A stretch of 35,078 nt of DNA from Enterococcus sp. ZJ1622 (GCF_011038845.1 NZ_JAAKDW010000019.1:1-35078), one strand, 5' to 3'. Numbered from the stretch's first letter, positions 6,066 through 15,200 are shown. Program-made: numbers and translations. Notes: generated by a model from the sequence alone, not told the origin.

Positions 6066-7738
6066 TATAACCGATAATTTTTTTCCGCCCCTAATTCTTT
6101 TTCTGATTCTGCTCGGATCTCACGATAATATTCAAGATCTTTTACAATGTCATTAAATGTGTTTTGGAGAATTTCTTTACTCAATTTCACAGCTTTTACT
6201 TCTTCTTTGATCTCATCAAAAGACAATGCAGACTCTTCTGAGCGTCGATTCTTTGATTCTCCAATTAATATTTCTTTTGATAATTGATTCAAATCAATAA
6301 TTTTTTGGTCCAATTCTTTCAGCTTTGCTTCTGCTTCTTTTAAGGATCGTTCCAACTTTGTTTCAAGCTGTACCATCTGTTTACTATCGTTCACACCATG
6401 TTCTGCTAAAAAATTAATAGCTGCAATAATATCATCCAGTTTAGAAATAAGTGGTTCTTTCCGTAATGGAATTGTTCCATTATATAACTTCAGTTGCTTC
6501 AAAAGCGTTTCACCTGTCATATATTTATTCTTAGTAGAATTCTTCTCATTCATAAAGTAAAACATATCACTTCGCTTAAAATAAAAATTATATTCCCCGT
6601 TTTCCAATGGGTCAAGTTTGTACCCTCCAATAAATAGCTGTCCTCTTTCTGTTACACCTGTATCGATTGTTAAGTAAATTCCTTTGGAAGTTACATGATC
6701 GATTTGCCAACTTTCAAGTTTAACCAGGTAATCAAAATCATTTTTAATCGCTTGTTCTTTTTCTTCATAGCGTTCCACGACGTCATCAATAGAAAAACTC
6801 CCTTCGTTTTCTTTTAAACGTTGTTCAATTCGATCAAGATTATATTTTTCTGGATCTCGTTTTGATAAATTTCTTCCTCTCGTATTTTTTATTTGCGGTT
6901 CATCTAACAAACGAAAAGTGGACCACTTCTTAGAAAAATCAACTGATACATGAAGTGCCGCTGCTTTTTCAATAAAATCATTGATATCAGACGAATGTTC
7001 TAACAGAAAATCAAGACGTGATTTGATTTTGCTTTTATAGATTGTTTCCGTCTGCCATTTGGTATATTTCTTATGCGAGTTTTTCGGTGACTTCGTAATA
7101 ATTTTTGCACCATACTTTGACGCGATTTTATCTGAGACTTGCTCAAATTCTTCTTTGGTTTTATTCCAAGTCGTTCCATCTTTTCGTTGAGGTTTTTCCC
7201 ACCTCATTGATTTCCCCGTCACCATATTTGTCGAATTGACAAATATATGATTGTGCAAATGATCTTTGTCATTGTGAGTCGCAATCACAAACTCATATTC
7301 TCCGCCTGTAAATTCCAAAATTGTTTTACGCCCAATCTCATGAACTTGTTCAGGCGTCAAATTATCGTCTGGAGAAAATGATTGAATGAGGTGATAACCT
7401 AAAACTGGTTTTCCTTTCCCACCTCCATTTTCTATATTCGCTTGTTTCCATTCCATTTTTTCGATCTTTGGATTAAATTCTATGTCCGTTCCTTTTTGTT
7501 TTGACATAGTTTCTTTGGTTAACAAAAATTCTCTGGAAGCATTATTAATATCAATGATTTGATATCCCGAATAAAGTTGCTTACTCATTGTTTTATTCTC
7601 ATTAGCAATATAATTGAATAAATGATCCAAGTGGCTACTCTCTCCATCCACAGTTGTTTTCATGGCATCTTCGATATATTTTTCTAGTTGACTCAAATGC
7701 TTTACTCCATGGATTGGAATTGCTTTTGTATAAACCAT
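6065..7738 (-). CDS. MOBP-type conjugative relaxase
   Basis: 557 aa. The family nicks one strand at oriT through a tyrosine, stays on the 5' end and is carried to the recipient. The metal-binding histidine motif is clear: THNDKDHLHNHIFVNS near residues 155-170. GYHLIQSFSPDDNLTPEQ precedes it as in Firmicute members. HLFNYIANENKT near residue 40 is a plausible position for the nucleophilic tyrosine. The remaining half is a long helical C-terminal domain with coiled coil (about 440-545), usual for contacts with accessory and coupling proteins. MobC lies just upstream and a candidate oriT about 1 kb further. RNA-like enzymatic features such as a helicase domain are absent. Confidence 0.88.
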   Translation of the reverse strand: MVYTKAIPIHGVKHLSQLEKYIEDAMKTTVDGESSHLDHLFNYIANENKTMSKQLYSGYQIIDINNASREFLLTKETMSKQKGTDIEFNPKIEKMEWKQANIENGGGKGKPVLGYHLIQSFSPDDNLTPEQVHEIGRKTILEFTGGEYEFVIATHNDKDHLHNHIFVNSTNMVTGKSMRWEKPQRKDGTTWNKTKEEFEQVSDKIASKYGAKIITKSPKNSHKKYTKWQTETIYKSKIKSRLDFLLEHSSDINDFIEKAAALHVSVDFSKKWSTFRLLDEPQIKNTRGRNLSKRDPEKYNLDRIEQRLKENEGSFSIDDVVERYEEKEQAIKNDFDYLVKLESWQIDHVTSKGIYLTIDTGVTERGQLFIGGYKLDPLENGEYNFYFKRSDMFYFMNEKNSTKNKYMTGETLLKQLKLYNGTIPLRKEPLISKLDDIIAAINFLAEHGVNDSKQMVQLETKLERSLKEAEAKLKELDQKIIDLNQLSKEILIGESKNRRSEESALSFDEIKEEVKAVKLSKEILQNTFNDIVKDLEYYREIRAESEKELGAEKNYRL

Positions 7739-7740
7739 GC

Positions 7741-8097
7741 TTAAACACTTCGCTCTTTCTTGATTTCTTCTTTTAGTGTTTCTTCAACCAATCGTTTTAA
7801 ACTACTCACTTCTTCAGTAAGACTCTCAATGTCCTTTTGCGAAATTTCCTGAAATTGATTCGCCAATCGAGCAATTTGATTGATATTATTTCCAACTCGA
7901 TTGACGGCACTAACTAATCGTCTTAAATCAGAAAAATCTACATATCGAATCTCACCTTGGATCAAAAGTATTCTTGCAAAATTTTGAAAATTATTAAAAG
8001 GACTTCGTTTAATTTTTTTAATTAAGTAATTCCATTCTTCAGAATTAAAACGAATTCTTTTTTCAATTGGTCTTCTACGCTTAATTTTTTTACTCAA
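7741..8097 (-). CDS. mobC: MobC-like relaxosome accessory protein
   Basis: About 118 aa from TTG at 8097, chosen because AGAAAGG lies 11 bases ahead; a TTG at 8127 is in frame but has no binding site. The N-terminus is very basic (KKIKRRRPIEKRIRFNSEEW), suited to DNA binding. The C-terminal half contains VNRVGNNINQIARLANQ, the signature of the MobC mobilisation family, followed by a coiled coil. MobC helps the relaxase open and recognise oriT. It ends 2 bases before the relaxase start, so the two are co-translated. Confidence 0.82.
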   Translation of the reverse strand: MSKKIKRRRPIEKRIRFNSEEWNYLIKKIKRSPFNNFQNFARILLIQGEIRYVDFSDLRRLVSAVNRVGNNINQIARLANQFQEISQKDIESLTEEVSSLKRLVEETLKEEIKKERSV

Positions 8098-8228
8098 CTT
8101 TGAATCGACCTTTCTTAGAATTGTCAAAATTAGCTACAATAAAAAAAATAAAAATGATTTTAGAAATTATAAAATTCACTTTTTCAAATAATTTTTAAAC
8201 AAAGTTCTTTTTTCAAAGAAAAACGAAT

Positions 8229-8281
8229 CAGACTATAGAAAAAAAAGGAGTTGGCAATTAAGCCACTCCATTTTTCTACAG
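8229..8281. terminator. Palindromic terminator with a 23-bp core repeated at two IS ends
   Basis: The core at 8247-8269 (GGAGTTGGC, 6-base loop, GCCACTCC) is flanked by A8 on one side and T5 on the other, so it can end transcripts in both directions. It lies downstream of the zinc-finger gene and ahead of mobC. The 23-bp core is the exact reverse complement of the hairpins at 27380-27402 and 34452-34474, and similarity extends to about 50 bp including CTGTAG and TAGTCT flanks. It could be a solo IS end, a MITE-like fragment or a terminator of shared origin. Confidence 0.7.
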
Positions 8282-8310
8282 TTTTAGAACACAATGCTGT
8301 GTTCTAAAAC
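8281..8310. repeat. Perfect 13-bp hairpin directly after the zinc-finger gene stop
   Basis: A perfect inverted repeat (8281-8293 with 8298-8310, loop ATGC) touches the TAA of the gene ending at 8311. As a terminator for that minus-strand gene it lacks the expected T-tract: the bases that follow (TGTAGAAAAATGG) belong to the neighbouring palindromic element, which may have displaced the T-run. Confidence 0.65.
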
Positions 8311-8997
8311 TTATTGAATAAAATATTTTGATTTTTTTATCTCTGAACGTGGTAAGTAATAAAGAACCGGAGAATTCACCGTATCAAAAAAACATGAAAT
8401 TATCTTTTCATTGGATAATATTTTTATTTGTTCAATTATCAAATTTTCTTTACTGAAATAATTGAATGGTGAACCATGTCCAGTATCCTTATATACAAAA
8501 TTATCTCCTTGAATCACTTTGCAGTGCTTACACGTATTTGCATAATATGATTCTCCAATCGTTCTTGAAAATCTACGTTCAATGCCATAGTGATCATGAA
8601 TATAACTTTTAAAATTATCATCAAATTGATCAATTATTTCTGACCACGGAACAATATAAACATCAAAACCATAATCTGCAATTTTTAGATTAGACTTAGT
8701 TAAAAATTGAGTTTCATCATTTAATAATCCCAGGCCAGATACTCTTGTTTTGTTCTTACATCTAAAACAAAATTGTTCACCACTAATAATATTAATATGT
8801 TTTAAAATAGACACGCTTAATTCTTCAAAAGGAATTTCTTCTCGAATATCCTTTGTAAACCTACACTTAGGAAAATTATTACATCCTAAGAATTCCCCAT
8901 ATTTTCCATTTCTCACAATCAGTGTTCCACCACATTCTGGACAAATTTCTCTAGGCAACTCATCTTTTTTTTTGAAAAAATTAAGTTTATCAAACAT
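8311..8997 (-). CDS. Topoisomerase-type zinc-finger protein, 228 aa
   Basis: The ATG at 8997 has CTTGGAGGTG ahead; a longer frame to 9117 would run into the stem-loop region and lacks a good start. Residues about 18-48 hold CPECGG ... GEFLGCNNFPKC, a four-cysteine finger typical of the C-terminal DNA-binding repeats of topoisomerase I. A second CFRCKNKT (about residue 78) and a late CKHCK (about residue 155) suggest further zinc ribbons. No topoisomerase catalytic domain is present. It probably binds single-stranded or structured DNA. Its place between mobC and the candidate oriT suggests a relaxosome accessory role, by inference. Confidence 0.7.
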   Translation of the reverse strand: MFDKLNFFKKKDELPREICPECGGTLIVRNGKYGEFLGCNNFPKCRFTKDIREEIPFEELSVSILKHINIISGEQFCFRCKNKTRVSGLGLLNDETQFLTKSNLKIADYGFDVYIVPWSEIIDQFDDNFKSYIHDHYGIERRFSRTIGESYYANTCKHCKVIQGDNFVYKDTGHGSPFNYFSKENLIIEQIKILSNEKIISCFFDTVNSPVLYYLPRSEIKKSKYFIQ

Positions 8998-9088
8998 GAA
9001 AAAACACCTCCAAGAGGATTTTATCACATGATAAAAATAATCTGCACTCAAAAAACGAAAACAAAAATCCACAACTTTTTTAGAGCCG

Positions 9089-9242
9089 GCAGGGGCGACC
9101 GAGCTTCTCCCCTGCACCCCTCTTGAGGAAAAACAAATTTTTTCCTCAAACGCTCAGACGTTTTTCACCTTTTGCAAGCATGGCAAGTGTGGCCACACTT
9201 ACGATATTTTAAAAGGAACTCGATAAAAATCGAGCTCCTTTT
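9089..9242. other. Candidate origin of transfer (oriT)
   Basis: This gene-free stretch, GC-richer than its surroundings at the left, contains five inverted repeats: 9089-9095 with 9109-9115 (GCAGGGG stem); 9123-9133 with 9138-9149; 9148-9152 with 9159-9163; a perfect 16-bp palindrome AAGTGTGGCCACACTT at 9185-9200; and a 14-bp stem with one mismatch at 9211-9224 with 9229-9242. Read on the minus strand, the 14-bp hairpin is followed after 8 bases by GTAAGTGTGGCC, which resembles the hairpin-then-GTAAGTGCG layout of IncQ-type nick regions. mobC and the relaxase lie 1 kb downstream. The nick site itself is inferred. Confidence 0.55.
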
Positions 9243-9287
9243 AAATTTTTGGGGCCTGCCCCAATCCCCGTTTCGCCTACAAAATAA

Positions 9288-9746
9288 TTACTCTGATTTC
9301 ATTTTTCCAAAACAAGAATTCATCATTGAGCGAAACCAATTCTCCTGTGATTGACTTTTTTGTTCATCGAGTAACAAATTATTTGAAATTAATTTTTCGT
9401 TCTCATTTGTTTTTTCTTCATCTTGAATTTCTGGAAACGAATAATTCTGAATATGAGTTTCTTCCATAACCCCATACTCAGGATCATAACAATTTACAAT
9501 TTCCTGAATCAAACCTCGGTATTCTCTGTCCGAACGAATCGACTTTATTCGTTCAACTGCTTCTTTGTACAAACTTAAGTCCACGTCCACCTCAGCTTCT
9601 TCATAAGCCTGAATCATTTTTTCAAGTCGTCGTAACATTTGTTGTTTTGGCATCGTTTTTCGTTTGCTATGAATTTTTGGCTTATCACTCATTGGATCTA
9701 TCAGTAACACCTGAGCTAAGATAAATTCAAATTCTTCATTGGTCAT
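9288..9746 (-). CDS. Hypothetical protein of the transfer operon, 152 aa
   Basis: Preceded by AGGAGGGGG at good spacing. It is an acidic, largely helical protein (MTNEEFEFILAQVLLIDPM ...) with a basic central helix (KIHSKRKTMPKQQMLRRLEK) and a low-complexity acidic tail. No membrane segment or enzyme motif. It is the last gene of the DNA-processing run that begins with the PcfB-like gene and ends just before the candidate oriT. Family not recognised. Confidence 0.65.
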   Translation of the reverse strand: MTNEEFEFILAQVLLIDPMSDKPKIHSKRKTMPKQQMLRRLEKMIQAYEEAEVDVDLSLYKEAVERIKSIRSDREYRGLIQEIVNCYDPEYGVMEETHIQNYSFPEIQDEEKTNENEKLISNNLLLDEQKSQSQENWFRSMMNSCFGKMKSE

Positions 9747-9809
9747 TTTCTTCCCCCTCCTTATTTTTTCCTGTTACTAATTTCTTTTTCGTCGTCCTCA
9801 GTCGGTTAT

Positions 9810-10922
9810 TCAATGCGTCAACTGAGGACGATTCACTTTTGGGGACTCTTGTGTCTCTTCGACTTCAGTGGATTGATTAACTTCAGATGTTGTTTCTGAC
9901 GATACACTACTTTCATTTTTGACTTCTGGTCTTTTTCTGACCGATAAATCTTTTTCTTCTTGTTGTCTTTTTAGTTGCGCAAGTGCTAAGCGCTCTTCAA
10001 ATTTATTTTCTGGCGGATCAATTCCATAAATGATCGTCATTTTTTTATCTAAGTGATCAATCATTTGTTGCGCTTGTTGTGTGATTCGTTCCAATGATTC
10101 CGCAAATAAATCAATGTCTTTTCCTTGCGTTGTCCAAGAAGAAAGATAACCAAACGTATACGAGCTAGAATCAATTCCAAGATGATTACAAATAATGTAA
10201 GCTAACGACTCTGCTTCAAATTCTTGTTGACGATAAGTCGAATCACCGAATATTACTTGTGAATCTGCATGCAATAACGCATGCGCAATTTCGTGAGCAA
10301 GCGTTTTCAATGTCATTTCATGACCTAAACCTTCTTGAATGATAATCTCTTTTTCTTCCACACGATAGAATCCATTTGCCTCAGAATCTATTGCTTCAAT
10401 TTTCACTGGCACAGGGGATAATTCACTTAATCCTTTAAATAATTGTGAGAAACGTTTTGGGTCTTTTAAATTATCTTCTAAATGATAAACAGGTTTTGGT
10501 ATTTCTTTTTCTCCTTGTGTTTGACTAACATCAAACACAGGAACCAAAAAAAATCGCTGTTCTTTGATGATATTTCCATTTTCATCTTTAACAGGATTCC
10601 CGTCTTTATCTTTTTTTATAACTGTACTTGGCGCATAGACATAAATTGCTTTTGAACCTTTTTTTACCTTTCGCTCCATTTCATTCCATTTTTTAAAACT
10701 TGCAACATAACGTGCATCTGGCTTCTGTTCCAAAATCAAGCGAACATTTTTTGAAGAATATTTATGAAATTGAGAAATAAAATTCAGATAGTTTTTAAAA
10801 GTATCACTTTCAAGATAAGCACTTATGCCTTCTTTTAAATGCATAGACAATCCCTTATAGTTTTTTGATTTTATTAATTCTTGAATTGTTGGCTGTTCAT
10901 TTTTTTTCGTAAGTTGCTGCAT
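9810..10922 (-). CDS. ArdC-like protein: ssDNA-binding N-terminal domain plus zinc metallopeptidase-like domain
   Basis: 370 aa. Residues about 25-115 match the ArdC N-terminal domain (YSSKNVRLILEQKPDARYV, then WNEMERKVKKGSKAIYVYAP), which binds single-stranded DNA. Residues about 200-250 carry LAHEIAHALLHAD followed by a downstream EAESLAYIICNHLG, the zincin HEXXH plus third ligand of the ImmA/IrrE-type fold. In other elements ArdC is carried with the transferred strand and protects it from restriction. The tail from about 305 contains NKFEERLALAQLKRQ, the shared FEER motif, then a Ser/Glu-rich end. It follows the primase-like gene closely. Confidence 0.82.
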   Translation of the reverse strand: MQQLTKKNEQPTIQELIKSKNYKGLSMHLKEGISAYLESDTFKNYLNFISQFHKYSSKNVRLILEQKPDARYVASFKKWNEMERKVKKGSKAIYVYAPSTVIKKDKDGNPVKDENGNIIKEQRFFLVPVFDVSQTQGEKEIPKPVYHLEDNLKDPKRFSQLFKGLSELSPVPVKIEAIDSEANGFYRVEEKEIIIQEGLGHEMTLKTLAHEIAHALLHADSQVIFGDSTYRQQEFEAESLAYIICNHLGIDSSSYTFGYLSSWTTQGKDIDLFAESLERITQQAQQMIDHLDKKMTIIYGIDPPENKFEERLALAQLKRQQEEKDLSVRKRPEVKNESSVSSETTSEVNQSTEVEETQESPKVNRPQLTH

Positions 10923-10949
10923 TTCAAAAAGTTGCTCCTCTCTATGTTT

Positions 10950-12806
10950 TTATTTTTTTCTAGTAGAGCCTTTTTTAACTTCAGGTGTTTCTTTTGAAAG
11001 AGTTGCTTGTTCTTTCTCTATGATTGCTTGTTTTGCTCTAGCTCGTTCAACACGCTCTTCAAATTTATTTTTTGGTCTGTTCTTTTTAGTGTTAGTCAAA
11101 TGAATAGTAGTTTTATGCTCTTTACCATCAATTGTTTTGTTCTGTTCCTCAGAAGTAATTGCTGATTCACTTTTGTTCGTACTCCATTGTTGATATTTTT
11201 CATTTGGATGTACCCGATGAATTTTTTCTTCAATCGCAAATTTACGTTCTATTTTTTCCGCAAATTGTTTAATCAAGTCATTAATCCGAAGCATACGTTT
11301 ATTAATGCCATTCTTTATAAACAAACGAAAATCGTCTACATGTTCTTGTAAGTTATAAACCACATCATTTTTCTTCATAATTAGAGCGGTTCTTAATGTA
11401 TCAGTAAAACGTTCATTTTGATGTTTCAATTCTTGGGAGAGTTTTTCTGTGACTTCTACTGCTTGTTCAATCGTTGGCTCTTTTATTTCATCTACACTAT
11501 TTATATATTTTGATAGTAGTTGTTCAATTTTTGAAAAATGTTCATCAAACATTTTTTGAACTTCATCTTTTGACAGATAGTGATTTGCTGGTTGTCCTAA
11601 TTCTGAAACAGTCTCTTCTAAACTTTTTTCAACTTCCCGAACAATTGCCTTATTTGCTTCTTCGATTTTCGATGAGGTAAAATTTTCTAAAACGGTTCCT
11701 TCTTGTGAATGTTTTTTTATTACGTTTTTTGATTCCATAGAAAGACCCTCCTTTTCTAATTGCTTTTTTTCTTGGTTTGATTTTTTTCGAACTAACACAT
11801 CATTCCAATCGCTTTTCTTTTGTCCTGGCTCTAGTGGTGGTAAGGGAGTATTAACGGAAAAAGGCACATTCTGGAATTGATGAATAAATTCCTTGCCTGC
11901 TGAGTCATTATCTGTAGCCAAAACAAGTTGAATCAAATCATTCCTTTTCATTCTTTTTGATAGCGTATCAATAAACTCAGGCTTTTCTTCTTCAGATAAA
12001 TCGACATTCATCTGATTAGCCAAAAGCTTGGCTATCGTGCTTTTTTTCAATCCATCCATCGCAAGTAGTATCACATCGCCTAATTTTTCCTTATACAGTT
12101 CGTAATAACTCATCAAATCGATAGGTGCTTCAAAGGCAATAATTCGTAACGGGCGCGCTTTTGAAATTTCTGCCCCTTCAGGAGGATTTCCTACTTTTAA
12201 AGTTAGTCCTGTGTATCCGTCTCCTAATACACGACGAAGATACCCATTCCCTTCATGCTTCTCTTGCTTCCAAAGACCACGCAATGAAACACTGGTAATT
12301 TTATTTTTACGATCTCTAGATTTAAATACCATTACTGGTTCCGTTTTACCGTCTCGTGGATCTCGATAGGTTGCTTGTGATAACAACCCTTGACGAATAA
12401 AGAAATCAACAGTTTCTGGACTGATTTTTCGTTCTTTCACCAAATAATCTTTTGTAAGAGTCATTTTTGTATGATCTTTCATAAAATAGTTGAATTCTTT
12501 TGTTTCATCTTTTCTAACTACTGCTTGACCTATCTCATAGGTAGGATCATTCAAAAACTGAATCGCTTCTTTCACACTGCACTCTTTCATTAATTGCACT
12601 AACTCAATTGGACCACCCCCTACTTGCCGAGAATTCCAATAAAAATAATTTTTTTTCAAATAAAAACGAAAGCTATCATGTTCAGCCCAATACAAGTGAG
12701 AGCCTCTACCTCCAATAGCCATACCAAGTGATTCTGCAACTGCAATAATGTCTTTTTGTCGTGCTTCTTTTAACTGCTTTTCGCGCTCATCATGCGTTCG
12801 AGTCAT
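10950..12806 (-). CDS. DUF3991/TOPRIM primase-like protein
   Basis: 618 aa. The N-terminus (HLYWAEHDSFRFYLKKNYFY ... GGGPIELVQLM) is like the CHC2/DUF3991 head of plasmid primases, though without the zinc cysteines. A TOPRIM core follows: IIAFEAPIDLMSYYELY near 225 provides the acidic residue and VLATDNDSAGKEFI near 298 the DxD-like motif. The family is thought to prime or process the transferred strand. From about 370 onward the protein is a long charged coiled coil. The C-terminus has NKFEERVERARAKQ, the shared motif. The ribosome binding site is AAGGAGG. Neighbours are the coupling protein upstream and ArdC-like gene downstream. Confidence 0.82.
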   Translation of the reverse strand: MTRTHDEREKQLKEARQKDIIAVAESLGMAIGGRGSHLYWAEHDSFRFYLKKNYFYWNSRQVGGGPIELVQLMKECSVKEAIQFLNDPTYEIGQAVVRKDETKEFNYFMKDHTKMTLTKDYLVKERKISPETVDFFIRQGLLSQATYRDPRDGKTEPVMVFKSRDRKNKITSVSLRGLWKQEKHEGNGYLRRVLGDGYTGLTLKVGNPPEGAEISKARPLRIIAFEAPIDLMSYYELYKEKLGDVILLAMDGLKKSTIAKLLANQMNVDLSEEEKPEFIDTLSKRMKRNDLIQLVLATDNDSAGKEFIHQFQNVPFSVNTPLPPLEPGQKKSDWNDVLVRKKSNQEKKQLEKEGLSMESKNVIKKHSQEGTVLENFTSSKIEEANKAIVREVEKSLEETVSELGQPANHYLSKDEVQKMFDEHFSKIEQLLSKYINSVDEIKEPTIEQAVEVTEKLSQELKHQNERFTDTLRTALIMKKNDVVYNLQEHVDDFRLFIKNGINKRMLRINDLIKQFAEKIERKFAIEEKIHRVHPNEKYQQWSTNKSESAITSEEQNKTIDGKEHKTTIHLTNTKKNRPKNKFEERVERARAKQAIIEKEQATLSKETPEVKKGSTRKK

Positions 12807-12822
12807 TTTATTTCCTCCTTAT

Positions 12823-14628
12823 TTAACTTGCTTCAGATTCAACTGTGCCGTAGTCAATGACTTCAGGTTCCTTCGTTTGATCAAATAGTTTTTCAACCTC
12901 ATTTCGATAACGTTTGTAGCGATACCAATTCGAATCTTTTGGACTATTTGCAAGTTGATCAGCCATCGGATGATTTTCCAATGAGTATTTGCGATCTTTG
13001 AATACATTTTCTTTTGATATAAAAACCAAACATTCGTCGCCTCCAATTCGGCTAATTTCATCTGGTGTAAGAAGATCTCTCCCTTGTCTTTGACGACTTT
13101 CCGAACCTCCAGATCGACTTCCTACACTATGGTTACGAATAGAAATCGTTTGTTTTCCAGCTCTTTGCGAGAGATATTTCATGGTAGCTTCTTCCTCTCC
13201 GCCTAAGAATAGTAAACTAGCACAAGTCGTTACCATAGATGCCCAAGTGTTTCTATACATTCCTTTCAGCTGGTCAAGCGCTTGTAAAACAATTACAATC
13301 GACATATTTCGGCTTCTAAATGTTGATAAAAATTTTTCAACATTCGGAATACGACCGATATTCGCAAATTCATCAAGTAAAAATCGGAATGGAAGTAACT
13401 TCATATCATCAGGTAGTTTTGTTTCTCCAGTGAGAACTTTATCTATTTTAGAGCGTAGAACTTCTGCCACTGTTGCAACAAAAATAGCAGATAAGAAGTT
13501 ATACGCTGCAGACGTTTCAGGAATGATCACAAAAACAGCTGTTTTCTTCTCTATCCAACTTTCAATCTCCATCGTGTCCTCTTTGACCATATCGACAACC
13601 TGCTCATGGTCGAAAACAGAATAGCGACCTGATGCTATCGCAAGCACACTTGCACGAGTTTCAGCTTCAAATAAATCGTTGAATAAGGTCCACTGTTTAT
13701 AGGCGTAATTATTTGGCCGAATCTGATTCTGTTCTTCAAACCACTCTTCCACTGGACTTGGTACCTTAGGATCTTTTCGTTTCGTAAACCGCAACATTTC
13801 TCCGATCATGGAAAGATTTGGCGTATAGTCATTGTCTTGACCGTCAAACCATAAATAAGCAATGAAGGCACGAATTAAAAGGGCTTCTGCTTGAATCCAG
13901 AAGTCCTCCCCTTGTTGTTCAGTTTTTTTAGTTCCTTCTGTTATTGCTTCTAACACACGATCAATATCCAATTCATCATGGATATAATTAAATACGTTGA
14001 AATGATCACTATTGGTTAATCGCGCAAGATCAAATATTTTGATTTGATAGTCATGATCTTTTAACATTTGCCCAGTTTCTCCAACTAATAATCCTTTGGG
14101 ATCTGTCACAAAAAAACTAGCATTCATTTGCATAATATTCGGTTTAATATAATAACGTGTCTTTCCCGAGCCTGGATCTCCGATAAGACAAGTGTTTTTA
14201 TTCCGTTGTACAGAATAAGGCAATCGCTCGTTCAATAATCCCATTGAAACACGCTCAGATAAAATCATATTGTATGATTTATCTTTGTCCGAATACTTCT
14301 GCATTTCAGCTTCCGTTGCATAGCGTGCAGAACCATGTTCCTCATTTGGTCGATAAATTCCTTTATCGTTCCGATAAGAATAAGCCATCATACCAAGTAA
14401 GAACCCTGTCATACTAGCTATAATCGTTAATGGTTGAAACATTAATAAATAGGTTAAAAACCCATGAATAAAGTGTTGTAAGCCCTCCGTAGAAAGAACA
14501 AAATTCATTTTTTCATAAAAATCTGAGATTGGAAGAGTCAGAATCCAATTACTCCCTGCCCAAAAGATAATTGCTAACACAATAGAAAAATAAAAATACG
14601 GTTTAAAAGGTTTCTTATAATGTTGCAT
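12823..14628 (-). CDS. VirD4/TraG-type coupling protein (T4CP)
   Basis: 601 aa. Two N-terminal membrane segments (about residues 10-32 and 58-85) are followed by the ATPase domain: Walker A GDPGSGKTRYYIKPN near 150 and Walker B LLDEFANIGRIPN near 413. The length and layout fit VirD4 proteins, which dock the relaxosome onto the secretion channel and drive substrate transfer. VIVLQALDQLKGMY downstream of Walker B is typical. Start has AGGAGG. The gene lies immediately downstream of the PcfB-like gene, as coupling protein and PcfB do in enterococcal systems. Confidence 0.92.
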   Translation of the reverse strand: MQHYKKPFKPYFYFSIVLAIIFWAGSNWILTLPISDFYEKMNFVLSTEGLQHFIHGFLTYLLMFQPLTIIASMTGFLLGMMAYSYRNDKGIYRPNEEHGSARYATEAEMQKYSDKDKSYNMILSERVSMGLLNERLPYSVQRNKNTCLIGDPGSGKTRYYIKPNIMQMNASFFVTDPKGLLVGETGQMLKDHDYQIKIFDLARLTNSDHFNVFNYIHDELDIDRVLEAITEGTKKTEQQGEDFWIQAEALLIRAFIAYLWFDGQDNDYTPNLSMIGEMLRFTKRKDPKVPSPVEEWFEEQNQIRPNNYAYKQWTLFNDLFEAETRASVLAIASGRYSVFDHEQVVDMVKEDTMEIESWIEKKTAVFVIIPETSAAYNFLSAIFVATVAEVLRSKIDKVLTGETKLPDDMKLLPFRFLLDEFANIGRIPNVEKFLSTFRSRNMSIVIVLQALDQLKGMYRNTWASMVTTCASLLFLGGEEEATMKYLSQRAGKQTISIRNHSVGSRSGGSESRQRQGRDLLTPDEISRIGGDECLVFISKENVFKDRKYSLENHPMADQLANSPKDSNWYRYKRYRNEVEKLFDQTKEPEVIDYGTVESEAS

Positions 14629-14637
14629 GATTTCCTC

Positions 14638-15144
14638 CTATTTCGCTATTTTAGGGGCTTTTAAATTTGGTGCCTTTGAAAGAACACCCGTGTATTTTGC
14701 TTGGTGTTTTCGTGCATAAGCAATTCGTTCTTCAAAACTCATTGTTCCAGGGCGTTTTAATACTTTACGAGAAAAACTATCCAAATCTTTCGTAATATCC
14801 TTTAAAATCGGCTTTAAAGCTTCTGTAAGTAACTGCTGATCTTTCGTTTTAAAATACATTTTTACCCCATTCTCATCCTGTTTAAACGCAAATGAAATAT
14901 CATGTTGATTTAAATACGTGCGTATTTTGTCTAAATCTACTTTTTGAGAAAGAAATTGGACACTCACTGGATCAGATTGATTTAGCAATTTATATAGCTT
15001 AGTTTCACCAGTAGAATAACGATTCAATACTTTTTCAGCCAATAATTCAGCTTTATCATTCATAATCAATAAAGACTGAAAAAATGCCTTCAGAGTGACA
15101 ACTCCTTTCACATAAATTTCATGTATCGTTTCTTTTTGATCCAC
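14638..15144 (-). CDS. PcfB-like (DUF3801) coupling/relaxosome accessory protein
   Basis: 168 aa from GTG at 15144, with AGAGGGG about 8 bases ahead. FFQSLLIMNDKAELLAEKVL, the GETKLYKLL segment and the DLDKIRTYLNQHDISFAFK region fit the DUF3801 family, of which PcfB of pCF10 is the known member; PcfB joins the relaxase to the coupling protein. Residues 135-147 (MSFEERIAYARKH) carry the shared FEER motif. It ends 9 bases before the coupling-protein start. An intrinsic terminator lies only about 20 bases upstream, which sets it off from the channel genes. Confidence 0.75.
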   Translation of the reverse strand: MDQKETIHEIYVKGVVTLKAFFQSLLIMNDKAELLAEKVLNRYSTGETKLYKLLNQSDPVSVQFLSQKVDLDKIRTYLNQHDISFAFKQDENGVKMYFKTKDQQLLTEALKPILKDITKDLDSFSRKVLKRPGTMSFEERIAYARKHQAKYTGVLSKAPNLKAPKIAK

Positions 15145-15164
15145 TCATAATCCCCTCTTTCAAC

Positions 15165-15200
15165 TAAAAAAGACGACAGTTGCTAGAATTGCAACTGTCG
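15165..15200 (-). terminator. Intra-cluster intrinsic terminator or attenuator
   Basis: A perfect 10-bp stem (15174-15183 with 15191-15200, loop of 7) is followed on the minus strand by TCTTTTTTAG. It lies after the last channel gene (stop 15261) and about 20 bases before the start of the PcfB-like gene, leaving little room for a new promoter. It would lower transcription of the DNA-processing genes relative to the channel genes unless read through. Confidence 0.75.

Noticed and set aside
8281-8310. GTTTTAGA...AAAAC sequence resembling the ends of a type II CRISPR repeat
   Set aside because: It is a single-copy perfect hairpin with no spacers, no second repeat and no cas gene nearby. Its place after a stop codon fits a terminator stem.
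12819-13061. 80-codon minus-strand frame at the end of the coupling-protein gene
   Set aside because: Out-of-frame overlap with the well supported coupling protein, without a domain of its own.
13181-13624. 147-codon plus-strand frame opposite the coupling protein
   Set aside because: It lies antisense to the ATPase domain of the coupling protein, has no recognisable motif and reads as a Ser/Thr-rich antisense product.
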